A DNA stretch of 52,315 nt from Methylophilaceae bacterium (lineage in GTDB: Bacteria; Pseudomonadota; Gammaproteobacteria; Burkholderiales; Methylophilaceae). The stretch's first letter is position 1. Every line of letters starts with the position of its first letter. This document shows, piece after piece, positions 18,787 through 29,109 of the stretch. The position numbers and the translations under genes were made by a program. The notes beneath the pieces were generated by a model that did not search any database, had not been told where the DNA came from, and worked only from the letters and a program-made list of their open reading frames with translations. The DNA lies in NCBI GenBank assembly GCA_947451235.1, contig CANFZA010000007.1, positions 1-52,315 on the forward strand, in the 5' to 3' direction.

Positions 18787-19716
18787 ATGTTAAAGCAGCG
18801 TACATTAAAAAAAGCGATTAGCGCCACTGGCGTTGGTTTGCACAACGGCGAAAAGGTTACTCTTACCCTGCGCCCTGCTGCACCCGACACCGGTATTGTT
18901 TTCAAACGGGTTGATCTGCCTCAGCCCAATGAAATCTTAGCCACACCTAGCGCAGTGCATGACACAAGAATGTGTTCTGCCTTGGAAGCTAATGGTGCGC
19001 GTGTTGCTACTGTTGAACACATCATGTCTGCGCTTGCAGGCTTAGGTGTAGACAATGTTTATATTGATGTAAACGCTGCAGAAATTCCAATTATGGACGG
19101 TAGTTCTGGTCCCTTTGTATTTCTATTGCAAGAAGCCGGCATAGTTGAACAAGCCGCGCCTAAGAAGTTTATACGCGTTAAAAAAACGGTGGAAGTGATT
19201 GAAGGCGATAAGTGGGTACGTTTTGAACCGTATCACGGCTTTAAAATTGACTTCACCATTCACTTTAATCACCCCGTATTTGAGCATTCTGGAAGCAATG
19301 TAAAAATTGATTTTGCAGATGATTCTTATATAAAAGAAATCAGCCGTGCCCGTACTTTTGGATTTATGCACGAGGTTGAGTATTTAAGGTCTAATGGATT
19401 AGCCCGTGGCGGAAGCCTAGATAACGCAATTGTTTTAGATGAATATCGTGTGCTTAATACCGATGGTTTACGATATGAAGATGAATTTGTAAAACACAAA
19501 GTATTGGACGCGATTGGCGATTTGTATATGTTAGGCCATCCGATTTTAGGTGCGTTTTATGCCTATAAATCTGGCCACTCGCTGAATAACCAATTGTTGC
19601 GCGCTTTGCTGCAAGATGAAAGCGCTTGGGAATATGCTACTTTTGAACAAAAAGAAGATGCACCTAAAGCATTTTTATCGCAATCATCGCAACTAATCGC
19701 CAAACCAATTTTCTAA
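18787..19716 (+). CDS. lpxC: UDP-3-O-acyl-N-acetylglucosamine deacetylase LpxC
   Basis: Zinc-dependent deacetylase that commits to lipid A synthesis, so the cell has LPS or LOS. The 309-aa product begins [19 protein letters not shown], as in other LpxC proteins. Zinc ligands are in the [15 protein letters not shown] segment and the later [12 protein letters not shown] motif, and the catalytic region includes MDGSSGPFV. The ATG at 18787 is chosen over the in-frame TTG at 18784. The ftsZ-lpxC order is typical of beta- and gammaproteobacteria. Confidence 0.97.
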   Translation: MLKQRTLKKAISATGVGLHNGEKVTLTLRPAAPDTGIVFKRVDLPQPNEILATPSAVHDTRMCSALEANGARVATVEHIMSALAGLGVDNVYIDVNAAEIPIMDGSSGPFVFLLQEAGIVEQAAPKKFIRVKKTVEVIEGDKWVRFEPYHGFKIDFTIHFNHPVFEHSGSNVKIDFADDSYIKEISRARTFGFMHEVEYLRSNGLARGGSLDNAIVLDEYRVLNTDGLRYEDEFVKHKVLDAIGDLYMLGHPILGAFYAYKSGHSLNNQLLRALLQDESAWEYATFEQKEDAPKAFLSQSSQLIAKPIF

Positions 19717-19856
19717 GTTTTATAGGCATTAAATGCTTAATCATAAGGCTAAGTTAGTATTTTCTAGAATGCATGATTTAACCAAATAACTTAAAACCTA
19801 ATGATTTAAATTAAAAGTCTTAACCCAAAGTTGTAATCCACTCGAAAGGGCGTGCC

Positions 19857-21830
19857 GTGTTAATTATTCGCCTACTATTAGTATTTCTTACTATTGCCGC
19901 TTCTACTCAGGCCTATGCAATGTCTGATGAGGCATTGTTTCAGCATGCACGTGAATCCTATACCGCTAAAAACGTCATCGCTTTAAGCAATGATGTCAGC
20001 CAGCTTAAAACCCAACAATACATTTTGTCACCTTATGCTGATTACTGGCTGATGCTACTTAATTTAGAGCAGGCGCGTGATGAAGAAGTGCAGAATTTTT
20101 TAGCACAATACGCCGATTTACCTTTTGCCGACCGTGTGCGTGGGGAATGGTTGAAAAAGCTAGCCAAACAACAAAACTGGGATGCCTTTTACGACGAATC
20201 GGCTAATTTTCAGCGCGATGATCTGGTCGTGCAATGTTACGCCTTAAGCGGTCATGCCCAATTGGGCGACATTGATGTCAGTAGCCAAACAAAAAGCCTA
20301 TGGTTAACAACTACCGATTTGCCTAGCAACTGTAATCAATTATTTGATCTGATGCAGAAAAAAGGTGCCCTAACGATAGATGATATTTGGGCTAGATTTA
20401 GATTGGCATTGCAAGAAGGCAAAGTCAATATTGCTAAAAGTATTGCGCCACGTCTACCAGCAATCGATGCTGACAACATTAAGTTGCTTGATCGCATAAC
20501 AGCGACACCGCAACTCATGCTCGATAAAAAAATCATCTCATTTAAAACAAGATTAGGCATAGAGTTTAATCTCTATGCGCTAGACCGCCTTGCGCGCACT
20601 AAATTAGACGCATCAATTAGCAGTTGTCAAAATATTCAAGAAGCGCTTGAGCCAGATAACCGTGCCTTTGCTTGGGGTAGAATTGCCTATCACGCAGCGC
20701 GTGCGCATGATGCTAAAGCCCTTGAATATTATGCTTTGGCTAAAAATACCACTTTAGACAAAGAACAATTAGCTTGGAAAGTTAGAGCAGCATTGCGCGT
20801 TAAAAACTGGCCTGAGGTGTTAACTGCCATTGCTGCAATGCCGGCAAAACAAGCTGAAGAAGGCGCTTGGCGATATTGGAAGGCGCGTGCCTTAAAAGAA
20901 TCTGCGCTACCAGGCAATGGCAATCAGGCTGAGGCTAATGCCATTTTCAGTAAGCTTTCAACCGAGCGCCATTACTATGGTTGGTTGGCTGCCGACGAGT
21001 TAGAAAGCATGATGGGCAGCCCCGACGAACATTATAGTGTTAGCGACAATGAAGTTACCGCGATTGCTAGCCTGCCAGCCATTAAGCGAGCGGTTGAATT
21101 ACAGCGTTTAGATTTACGCTGGGAAGCTAAGGCAGAATGGGCATGGGCAACGCATAATTTTAATGACAAGCAATTACTTGCCGCCGCTGAATATGCCATG
21201 CGACAAAAATGGTATGACATTGCGATTACTACCGCAGATAATACCAAGCAACTACATGATTTTAGTTTGCGTTATCCTACCCCTTATCGCGATTTAATGC
21301 GTAGCTCAGCTAATAATGAAAATGTTGATGAAGCTTGGATGTACGGCTTAACGCGCCAAGAAAGCCGTTTTATGCACTATGCAAAATCAGGCGTAGGTGC
21401 CTCAGGCCTTATGCAAATTATGCCGGCAACCGCTAAGTGGGTGGCAAAACGTATGGGCATGACGAGTTACAGTAACGACAATATTCATGAACTCAGCACC
21501 AATATTGATATAGGCGCACACTACATGCGTTACACCTTGGATTTAATGGGCGGTCAGGCGGTAATGGCGACGGCAGCTTATAATGCCGGGCCTAGCAGAG
21601 CTAAACGCTGGATGGCGACTGAGCCACTAGAAGCGGCTATTTATATTGAAACAATTCCGTTTAGCGAAACCAGAAATTATGTGCAAAAAGTAATGGCGAA
21701 TGCCAGCTTTTATGCGCCACGTTTAGGTACAAAAATACTATCATTGAAATCACGTTTAGGAATAATTCCAGGGTCAGGGAAGCCTGAAATATTAGTCGTA
21801 GACAGTGAGCAATTACCAACACGCGATTAG
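19857..21830 (+). CDS. slt: Periplasmic soluble lytic murein transglycosylase (Slt family)
   Basis: Cleaves glycan strands of peptidoglycan with formation of 1,6-anhydroMurNAc. It starts with GTG (19857) and has AAGGG six bases upstream. A signal peptide with cleavage after AYA (about residue 21) exports it. A long alpha-helical superhelix (about 25-480) precedes the C-terminal SLT domain, where E502 in RQES is the catalytic acid, followed by GLMQIMPATA and AAYNAGPSRAKRW. The 657 aa matches Slt70. It is followed by the SDR and cca genes, an arrangement common in betaproteobacteria. Confidence 0.93.
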   Translation: MLIIRLLLVFLTIAASTQAYAMSDEALFQHARESYTAKNVIALSNDVSQLKTQQYILSPYADYWLMLLNLEQARDEEVQNFLAQYADLPFADRVRGEWLKKLAKQQNWDAFYDESANFQRDDLVVQCYALSGHAQLGDIDVSSQTKSLWLTTTDLPSNCNQLFDLMQKKGALTIDDIWARFRLALQEGKVNIAKSIAPRLPAIDADNIKLLDRITATPQLMLDKKIISFKTRLGIEFNLYALDRLARTKLDASISSCQNIQEALEPDNRAFAWGRIAYHAARAHDAKALEYYALAKNTTLDKEQLAWKVRAALRVKNWPEVLTAIAAMPAKQAEEGAWRYWKARALKESALPGNGNQAEANAIFSKLSTERHYYGWLAADELESMMGSPDEHYSVSDNEVTAIASLPAIKRAVELQRLDLRWEAKAEWAWATHNFNDKQLLAAAEYAMRQKWYDIAITTADNTKQLHDFSLRYPTPYRDLMRSSANNENVDEAWMYGLTRQESRFMHYAKSGVGASGLMQIMPATAKWVAKRMGMTSYSNDNIHELSTNIDIGAHYMRYTLDLMGGQAVMATAAYNAGPSRAKRWMATEPLEAAIYIETIPFSETRNYVQKVMANASFYAPRLGTKILSLKSRLGIIPGSGKPEILVVDSEQLPTRD

Positions 21831-21909
21831 TAAAAGTTTAACTGAGTAGTAAAAAGTTAAACCCAAGTAGTTAAAGATAAAACAAGCTAAAGAAAAGATA
21901 AGGTTCAAC

Positions 21910-22857
21910 ATGAAATTAAAAGAAATATACGTATTAGGTGGCTCAGGCTTTGTTGGTAGCGCAATTGTGGCTAAGTTGGATGCTGCCGGGTATTCGGTAA
22001 AAGTACTCACGCGCCGTCGTGATGCCGCAAAACACCTTTTCTTATTGCCTAATGTGCAAGTAGTGGAATGTAACGTATTAGATTACCAAGACTTGAACGC
22101 TACGCTTAGAGGCGCAGATGCTGTGATTAATTTGATTGGCATTTTGCATCAAAGTCGTCGGCTTAGTTTTAATGCTGTTCATCATCAACTCCCTGCGCAA
22201 TTGGCCAAAATTTGTGCGGATTTAGGCATTAAACGCCTGCTACACATGAGCAGTTTAAAAGCCGATAAGAATGCCCCTAGCCAATATTTGCAATCTAAAG
22301 GCTTAGGCGAGGAAGCTTTATTGACGTTGAAAGATAAGCTCAATATCACCATTTTTAAACCTTCTATTATTTTTGGTCGCGGTGACGCTTTTATAAACTT
22401 ATTTGCTTCACTCATTAAGCTTTTGCCTGCCGTCATGTTGGCCAAACATAAGGCAAAATTTCAGCCAATTTGGGTAGAAGATGTAGCTGCATGTTTCGTC
22501 AATAGCTTAGAAAATACCGAAACTTACGGTCAAACCTATGAGCTTGCCGGACCAAAAGTTTACACGTTCCGCGAGTTAGTCCAAATCGTGATGAACACGC
22601 TCAACATTCAGCGTCCGATTATTGGTTTGTGCGACAGACTTTCTTACGCGCAGGCCTTCATGATGGAACTGTTGCCAATTAAATTAATGTCACGCGACAA
22701 TGTTAAATCGATGGAAGTAGATAGCGTAAGCGAGACGTCTTTCCCAGCCATTTTCAGTGTGGCACCTACGGCTTTGGAAGCAGTGATTCCTGAATATTTA
22801 GTCGATGAAACACCTCGCGGTGCTTATGATAAATTTCGTCAACATGCAGCAAGATAG
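21910..22857 (+). CDS. NAD(P)-binding epimerase-like SDR, complex I NDUFA9 subunit family
   Basis: Atypical extended short-chain dehydrogenase of 315 aa. The dinucleotide motif GGSGFVGSAIVAKL is at about 10-23. The NLIGIL and MSSLKAD motifs follow, but the canonical YxxxK active site is reduced to QYLQSKGLGEE, with Tyr and Lys still four residues apart. Bacterial homologues are annotated as NDUFA9-like or NAD-dependent epimerase; the substrate is unknown. It lies between slt and cca, 38 bp before cca, so the two are probably co-transcribed. Confidence 0.8.
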   Translation: MKLKEIYVLGGSGFVGSAIVAKLDAAGYSVKVLTRRRDAAKHLFLLPNVQVVECNVLDYQDLNATLRGADAVINLIGILHQSRRLSFNAVHHQLPAQLAKICADLGIKRLLHMSSLKADKNAPSQYLQSKGLGEEALLTLKDKLNITIFKPSIIFGRGDAFINLFASLIKLLPAVMLAKHKAKFQPIWVEDVAACFVNSLENTETYGQTYELAGPKVYTFRELVQIVMNTLNIQRPIIGLCDRLSYAQAFMMELLPIKLMSRDNVKSMEVDSVSETSFPAIFSVAPTALEAVIPEYLVDETPRGAYDKFRQHAAR

Positions 22858-22895
22858 CTCTTTCTACAATCAATCATTATATAAGCCATAAATTC

Positions 22896-24116
22896 ATGCA
22901 AACTTATGTAGTGGGCGGCGCAGTGCGTGATGAATTACTCGGCTTTGCGGTAAAAGATAAAGATTTTGTCGTGGTCGGCAGTACGCCAGAAGCTATGCTT
23001 AAAGCTGGTTTTAAACCGGTAGGCAAAGATTTCCCAGTATTTTTACACCCAAAAACGCATGATGAATATGCGCTGGCGCGAACAGAACGTAAAACGGCAA
23101 AAGGTTATAAAGGTTTTGTCGTACATGCTTCACCAGAAGTTACACTGGAAGAAGATTTAGCCCGCCGAGATTTAACCATTAACGCGATTGCCAAAGCTGA
23201 CGATGGGCATTTAATTGATCCGTTTAATGGCTTAGGCGATATTCAAGCCAAAATGCTGCGCCACGTGAGCGAGGCATTTGCCGAAGACCCGGTGCGAATT
23301 TTACGTGCCGCACGCTTTGCCGCACGCTTTACCGAATTTAATGTAGCGCCAGAAACTATGTCACTAATGCGCCAAATGGTAGCAGCCGGCGAAGTGGATG
23401 CGCTAGTTTCTGAACGTGTTTGGCAAGAGCTGGCAAAAGGCTTAATGGAAGAAAAGCCTAGTCGCATGTTTACAGTGTTACGTGAATGCGGTGCCTTACA
23501 AAAAATATTGCCAGAACTTAATCGACTGTGGGGCGTACCGCAACCCGCGCAACATCACCCAGAAGTAGACGCAGGCGTGCATGTGATGTTAGTGATTGAT
23601 TACGCGGCCAGACTACAATTTTCGCTCCCCATACGCTTTGCTGCCTTGATGCACGATTTAGGCAAAGGCACCACGCCGGCAAATGTTTTACCCAAACATA
23701 TTGGCCATGAAGAACGTAGTTTTAATTTAGTCCGTGAAGTTTGTAAGCGCATCAAAGTGCCTAACGACTGCAAAGAGTTGGCACAAATTGTGGCTAAATT
23801 TCATGGCAAACTTCATCAATCGCTACAAATGAAACCCAGCACCTTGCTCAGTTTTTTAATCGAGTTAGATGCCATCAGGCAACCCGCAAGATTTAAAGAT
23901 TTTCTCAAAGCCTGCGAGGCAGATTCTCGTGGAAGAACTGGCTTAGAGCATTGCGCAACACCAGCTGCTGAATTGATGTCTAAAGTATTGCAGGCCGCTT
24001 CAAGTATTGATGCCGGTGCCGTGGCTAAAGCGTTTTCTGAGCCAGAGAAAATTAAAGCAGCTGTTTTTGAAGCTAGATTAGAAGCAGTTAAGCGCTTATT
24101 TCAAACACAAAAATAA
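22896..24116 (+). CDS. cca: Multifunctional CCA-adding tRNA nucleotidyltransferase
   Basis: Adds or repairs the 3' CCA end of tRNAs. The 406-aa product starts directly with MQTYVVGGAVRDELLG, the class II nucleotidyltransferase fold, followed by the catalytic DKD of KDKDFVVVG and the RRDLTINAIA motif. The C-terminal HD domain is intact (ALMHDLGKGTTP, about 252-263), so phosphohydrolase activity as in the E. coli enzyme is expected. The start has no clear ribosome site. Confidence 0.95.
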   Translation: MQTYVVGGAVRDELLGFAVKDKDFVVVGSTPEAMLKAGFKPVGKDFPVFLHPKTHDEYALARTERKTAKGYKGFVVHASPEVTLEEDLARRDLTINAIAKADDGHLIDPFNGLGDIQAKMLRHVSEAFAEDPVRILRAARFAARFTEFNVAPETMSLMRQMVAAGEVDALVSERVWQELAKGLMEEKPSRMFTVLRECGALQKILPELNRLWGVPQPAQHHPEVDAGVHVMLVIDYAARLQFSLPIRFAALMHDLGKGTTPANVLPKHIGHEERSFNLVREVCKRIKVPNDCKELAQIVAKFHGKLHQSLQMKPSTLLSFLIELDAIRQPARFKDFLKACEADSRGRTGLEHCATPAAELMSKVLQAASSIDAGAVAKAFSEPEKIKAAVFEARLEAVKRLFQTQK

Positions 24117-24170
24117 TGGCTGCTAGCGAATGCCAGTATCGCCCACGCACTTTGATGCGATAATAATTCC

Positions 24171-26408
24171 ATGATTCCTACCAATAACCAAATCTCCTCT
24201 TTACCTACTTCTAGTGAGAACGAAGTCAGCTCTTGGATAGTATCTTCAGCGCAGCGTTTTTCGCCTACTGAAATCGAGTTAATTCGTAATGCTTGCGACT
24301 TAGCTAGCCCGCTCTATGCTGGGCATGCCGAACTGACAGGCGCGCCATTGTTGCAGCATGCGCTTGGCGCGGCAACGATCTTAATCGACATGAATATGGA
24401 TGCAGATACCATACTTGCGACTATATTACATGCGGTGCCTGAGCATTTGGAAGACTGGCAGACAATTTTGGAAACGCATTTCGGCGCCAATGTTGTCGGT
24501 TTAGTTGATGGTATTTCCCGCATGGAACAAATTCAGGAATTCAGCGAGACTAAAGGCCTGCACGACACGAATCGTAAAAATGGCGACCATGCACAGCAGA
24601 TAGAAAGCCTGCGAAAAATGCTATTAGCGATGGTGGAAGATATTCGCGTCGTTTTGATTAAGCTAGCCGAGCGCACGCAAACCTTGCGTCGATTGTCTGG
24701 TGCTAGCGCTAGCCAACAACAAAGAATTGCACAGGAAAGCTTAGGGATTTTTGCGCCGTTGGCTAATCGCCTAGGTGTGTGGCAGATTAAATGGGAGTTG
24801 GAAGATCTCTCCCTACGGTATTTAGAGCCTAAGCTCTACAAAGATGTCGCTAAAATGTTGGACGAGCGCCGCGTTGACCGTGAGCAATACATTGTTGATG
24901 TTGTGAGCCAATTAAAAGTTGAGCTGAGTCAGGCTGGCATTAAGGGCGATGTGACTGGTCGGCCTAAGCATATTTATAGCATCATCAAGAAGATGAAAAG
25001 CAAGCATCTGGATTTCAATGAACTTTATGATGTGCGTGCGGTGCGAATTTTGGTAGATGATGTCAAAGATTGTTATGCGGCACTCGGTCTAATCCATAAT
25101 CTATGGCAGCCTATTCCCGGTGAATTTGATGATTATATTGCACGCCCCAAAAGCAATAATTATCGTTCGCTACATACCGCCGTTAGTGGGCCGAATGGTT
25201 TGGCCGTAGAGGTGCAGATTCGTACTTTAGAAATGCACCAGTATTCTGAATTGGGTGTTGCGGCGCACTGGCGCTACAAAGAAGGCGGTAAATCAGACGC
25301 TAAATTTGATGAGAAAATTGCTTGGTTACGGCAGATTCTGGCATGGAAAGATGAAGTGGCCGACAGCGGCGACTTGCTAGAGCAATTCAAAAGCGAACTG
25401 TTTCAAGATAAAGTTTACGTGCTGACGCCGCAAGGCAAAGTCATCGACTTGCCTAAGGGCGCTACGCCAATAGATTTCGCTTACAGTTTGCATACCGATT
25501 TAGGGCATCGTACACGCGGCGCCAAGGTCAATGGCAGTATTGTGTCGCTGAATACCAAGTTGCAAAATGGCGAGCGTGTGGAGATTCTGACTTCAAAAAC
25601 TGGTTCGCCTAGCCGCGATTGGCTAAGTGCCACGCTTGGTTTTCTGCAAACTCCTAGTGCACGCGCCAAAGTTAGGCATTGGTTCAAATACCAGCATTTC
25701 GAAGAAAACGTTGCGCAGGGCAGGGCGAAGCTAGACCGCGAATTGCATAGGGCTGGTGTCGGTGCTATCAATCAAGAAAAAATCGCACATAAATTGCAAT
25801 TTCAAAAGCTAGAAGATTTTCTAGCAGCGATTGGCCGTGGCGATGTGAGCGAGTATCAAATCGCACTCGCTATTCAAGAAAGTGAAGCGCCAAAACCTAA
25901 GGCCGAGCTCAAACTAAGCACGGCTAAACGCAATAGCGCACAACAATCTCAAGCTGCTGGCGTTGTTGAAGGGGTTGTGATTGAAGGCATCGGTAATTTG
26001 CAAACTAGCACTGCTAAATGCTGTAAGCCTATGCCGTCAGATGAAATTGTTGGCTATCTGACGCGCGACCACGGCGTGACTATTCACCGCAAAGCGTGTA
26101 GCTTCATTGTGCGCTTGCCAGAGATTCGGCGCGACAGAGTACTTACTGCGCAATGGGGTAAGCAGCTTAATGTAAATACGGACGTTGATATTGAAGTGGA
26201 GGCTCACGACCGCCAAGGTTTGTTACGTGATATTAGTGATTTATTCGTCAGGGAAAAGGTCAATGCCACCAAAGCTAATACCCTGAGCAGGAATAATCTG
26301 GCGTTAATGCAGTTTTCAATCGAGATTTTAGACTTGGAGCAACTCAACCGGCTACTAGCGTTGATTCAGCAGGTGCCGGACGTTATTGCTGCGAGACGGA
26401 GAATTTAG
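24171..26408 (+). CDS. relA: (p)ppGpp synthetase RelA
   Basis: Ribosome-associated GTP/GDP pyrophosphokinase of the stringent response. The 745 aa contain, in order, an inactive HD-type hydrolase domain (about 50-200, where HAVPEH replaces the HDxxED motif), the synthetase domain with the RelA-type acidic EFDD motif in GEFDDYIARPKSNNYRS, a TGS domain (about 405-465), a CC/zinc-finger region around KCCKPMP and a C-terminal ACT domain (about 665-745). The dead hydrolase site and EFDD motif distinguish it from SpoT, which would need to be elsewhere. It is convergent with the DUF2788 gene across a shared hairpin. Confidence 0.94.
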   Translation: MIPTNNQISSLPTSSENEVSSWIVSSAQRFSPTEIELIRNACDLASPLYAGHAELTGAPLLQHALGAATILIDMNMDADTILATILHAVPEHLEDWQTILETHFGANVVGLVDGISRMEQIQEFSETKGLHDTNRKNGDHAQQIESLRKMLLAMVEDIRVVLIKLAERTQTLRRLSGASASQQQRIAQESLGIFAPLANRLGVWQIKWELEDLSLRYLEPKLYKDVAKMLDERRVDREQYIVDVVSQLKVELSQAGIKGDVTGRPKHIYSIIKKMKSKHLDFNELYDVRAVRILVDDVKDCYAALGLIHNLWQPIPGEFDDYIARPKSNNYRSLHTAVSGPNGLAVEVQIRTLEMHQYSELGVAAHWRYKEGGKSDAKFDEKIAWLRQILAWKDEVADSGDLLEQFKSELFQDKVYVLTPQGKVIDLPKGATPIDFAYSLHTDLGHRTRGAKVNGSIVSLNTKLQNGERVEILTSKTGSPSRDWLSATLGFLQTPSARAKVRHWFKYQHFEENVAQGRAKLDRELHRAGVGAINQEKIAHKLQFQKLEDFLAAIGRGDVSEYQIALAIQESEAPKPKAELKLSTAKRNSAQQSQAAGVVEGVVIEGIGNLQTSTAKCCKPMPSDEIVGYLTRDHGVTIHRKACSFIVRLPEIRRDRVLTAQWGKQLNVNTDVDIEVEAHDRQGLLRDISDLFVREKVNATKANTLSRNNLALMQFSIEILDLEQLNRLLALIQQVPDVIAARRRI

Positions 26409-26415
26409 TGATTGA

Positions 26416-26452
26416 TATTTAAAGCTAGGTATTAGATACCCAGCTTTAAATA
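26416..26452. terminator. Hairpin between convergent relA and DUF2788 genes, likely bidirectional terminator
   Basis: A 16-bp stem with a single A-C mismatch (26417-26432 with 26436-26451) and a 3-nt loop follows the relA stop. Its right arm contains the stop codon of the leftward DUF2788 gene. T-rich sequence follows on the + strand (AAGTTTTAATTT). The position between two converging genes supports termination in both directions, though the U-tracts are imperfect. Confidence 0.6.
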
Positions 26453-26667
26453 CCAAGTTTTAATTTAATAATGTATTTAGCGGCATAACCTACCATGCCA
26501 AAAGTAAGGCCTAGAAATAAAGCAAAAGTGCCAAACTTTCCAGCCTTAGATTCCCAAGCCAAATGGCCTACAATAAATACCATCAACAGCATCAAACCAC
26601 CCACGCCGAAAGTCATGCCAAATTCAGTAATCTGCGCTTCTGTAAAACCAAAAATTGTCCCTTGCAA
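26446..26667 (-). CDS. Small membrane protein, DUF2788 family
   Basis: A 73-aa protein with two predicted membrane helices (about 16-36 and 46-66) separated by a short basic loop (WESKAGKFGTF). It resembles the DUF2788 family of uncharacterised proteobacterial inner-membrane proteins, recognised from the E-F-G near the N-terminus and the KAGKFGT loop. The start is TTG at 26667 with GGAGA six bases upstream; no ATG is available nearby. Its 3' end is built into the relA terminator hairpin. Function unknown. Confidence 0.75.
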   Translation of the reverse strand: MQGTIFGFTEAQITEFGMTFGVGGLMLLMVFIVGHLAWESKAGKFGTFALFLGLTFGMVGYAAKYIIKLKLGI

Positions 26668-26752
26668 AATATTTCTCCAGTGTAATTTTCCAGTACTATT
26701 TGATCGTTCTCATCTAAGTTCTAACCAGTCCTGTAAATAATGACGAGGAATA

Positions 26753-26822
26753 GGTTTGTTGTAGGAGCGGTCTGTGACCGCGAAGCGAGGGTTCGCGGTC
26801 ACAGACCGCTCCTACAAAAACC
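26753..26822. repeat. REP-like inverted repeat (26-bp perfect arms)
   Basis: Two perfect 26-base arms (26759-26784 and 26792-26817) flank a 7-base loop GCGAGGG; with one bulged base the stem extends by five more pairs. The arms begin TTGTAGGAGCGG and contain GTGACCGCGAA, closely like the GTAGGAGCGG...CCGCGA REP/BIME elements known in Pseudomonas and Xanthomonas. It is GC-rich in an AT-rich spacer between the DUF2788 gene and slmA and has no ORF. I see no second copy in the window. Confidence 0.85.
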
Positions 26823-26868
26823 GATACGTGACTGATATTATTGATAGGCGGGCTATAAATCCCAATAC

Positions 26869-27432
26869 TTAAATATTAATAAGTGCGGTCATCTGCTGTT
26901 GGACAAACTCGGTTGGTTTTCGTTTAAAACTACTTTTTGCAAATTGATGCCAACGACCGAGCACGTAGCACACCATTAAATTAGCTTGCGCTTCGGCATC
27001 GCTTTTGTTGCCTGTTTGCGTTTCTGCAATGCGTAGACTTTGCTTAAGCGTCACTTCAATGCGGTCATATAATTGATTGATGCGTAGTTGTAGTTTTTCA
27101 TCTTCATTGACCAAAGCGTCGCCTATTAATACACGCGTCATGCCAGGATTTTTTTCGGCAAACACTAATAACATGGTGATAATGCGTTGCACTTGTCTTA
27201 AACCTTCGGTTTCTTCTGTACTTATTTTATTGATTAAGCCAAAGATGGTTTCTTCAATAAATACAATCAAGCCTTCAAACATTTGCGCTTTACTGGCAAA
27301 GTGGCGATACAACGCAGCTTCGCTCACGTCTAATTTAGCCGCTAGTGAAGCTGTGGTGATTTTTTCACGTTTAGGCGCTTCTAGCATTTTTGCCAGTGTT
27401 TCTAAAATTTGTTGTTTGCGTTCGCCTGCCAT
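26869..27432 (-). CDS. slmA: Nucleoid occlusion factor SlmA (TetR family)
   Basis: TetR-fold DNA-binding protein that blocks Z-ring assembly over the chromosome by binding specific sites and FtsZ. The 187-aa product has the HTH at about 25-52 (ITTASLAAKLDVSEAALYRHF), nearly identical to E. coli SlmA, then the family-specific NPGMTRVLIGDALVNEDEKL and INQLYDRIEVTLKQ helices. AAGGAAA precedes the ATG. It is the last gene of a leftward argB-nucleotidase-slmA group, conserved in betaproteobacteria. A generic TetR regulator is the alternative but fits less well. Confidence 0.85.
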   Translation of the reverse strand: MAGERKQQILETLAKMLEAPKREKITTASLAAKLDVSEAALYRHFASKAQMFEGLIVFIEETIFGLINKISTEETEGLRQVQRIITMLLVFAEKNPGMTRVLIGDALVNEDEKLQLRINQLYDRIEVTLKQSLRIAETQTGNKSDAEAQANLMVCYVLGRWHQFAKSSFKRKPTEFVQQQMTALINI

Positions 27433-27474
27433 TGTTATTTTCCTTACAAATGATTGTCTACTTATTATTTTTGA

Positions 27475-28143
27475 TTATAGCTTAAGGTGAGTAAGTGCTA
27501 ACACATCGCTTAAACGATAATCCACAAAATTGGGTTTTTGTAGCTGTTTTGTAATCCAAATAGTTTTCATGCCCAAACGTTTTGCTGTCATTAATGCGGG
27601 CAGGTTATCTTCCAGCATTACACAATGACACGCTTTTGTTTTGATAGTTTTGAGTAGCATTTGAAAGCCTCGCACTGAAGGCTTGGCATGAAACTTGGTA
27701 GATTCCACGCTAAATACTAATTCAAAACAATCGGCGATACCCATAATTTCTAGCACACGTAAGGCATAGCTACGCGGTGCGTTAGTGAATACCAACTTAC
27801 GCCCTGAAAGGCTTTTTAGCATGTGTCTAAGTTGTTTAACTTGAATCACCATTTCTGGTAAATTCATTAGGCGATGTGTTTCCAGCAAAAAATGATAAGG
27901 GTCAGTGCCGTGATGGCGCATTAAGCCTTTAAGCGTTGCGCCATAAATGCGCCAATAATGTTGGCGCATTTTATAGGCGGCAGGCTCGTCCAAATCTAAC
28001 GTATCCATGATGTATTGCGTCATGGCACGATTCATCACCGGAAAAATATGTGCAGAGGCATTGTGCAAGGTATCGTCTAAATCAAAGATCCAGACTTTAG
28101 TCTTGTTGTTCAAACTTAAATTCAAATTCAAACTTACGCTCAA
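27475..28143 (-). CDS. HAD-superfamily pyrimidine 5'-nucleotidase-like hydrolase
   Basis: Haloacid dehalogenase-fold phosphatase of 222 aa, related to the yeast Sdt1/Phm8 type pyrimidine 5'-nucleotidases. Motif I is WIFDLDDTLHNAS (about 18-30), motif II is FTNAPR, the conserved Lys lies in KFHAKPS and motif III is MLEDNLPAL. Translation probably begins at a TTG one base after the argB stop, with AAGG nine bases upstream. The first 13 residues (SLNLNLSLN-like) come from a small repeat with further in-frame TTG codons at positions 5, 7 and 11, so the exact start is uncertain. Physiological substrate unknown. Confidence 0.75.
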   Translation of the reverse strand: MSVSLNLNLSLNNKTKVWIFDLDDTLHNASAHIFPVMNRAMTQYIMDTLDLDEPAAYKMRQHYWRIYGATLKGLMRHHGTDPYHFLLETHRLMNLPEMVIQVKQLRHMLKSLSGRKLVFTNAPRSYALRVLEIMGIADCFELVFSVESTKFHAKPSVRGFQMLLKTIKTKACHCVMLEDNLPALMTAKRLGMKTIWITKQLQKPNFVDYRLSDVLALTHLKL

Positions 28144-28144
28144 A

Positions 28145-29073
<929 letters not shown>

Positions 29074-29109
29074 TGAATCTTACTTTCCGTAATTGTAACT
29101 AAAAATAGC

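Noticed and set aside
26495-26740. Rightward 81-codon frame over the DUF2788 gene
   Set aside because: The leftward frame has the membrane helices and family motif; the rightward frame shows no domain and crosses the spacer.
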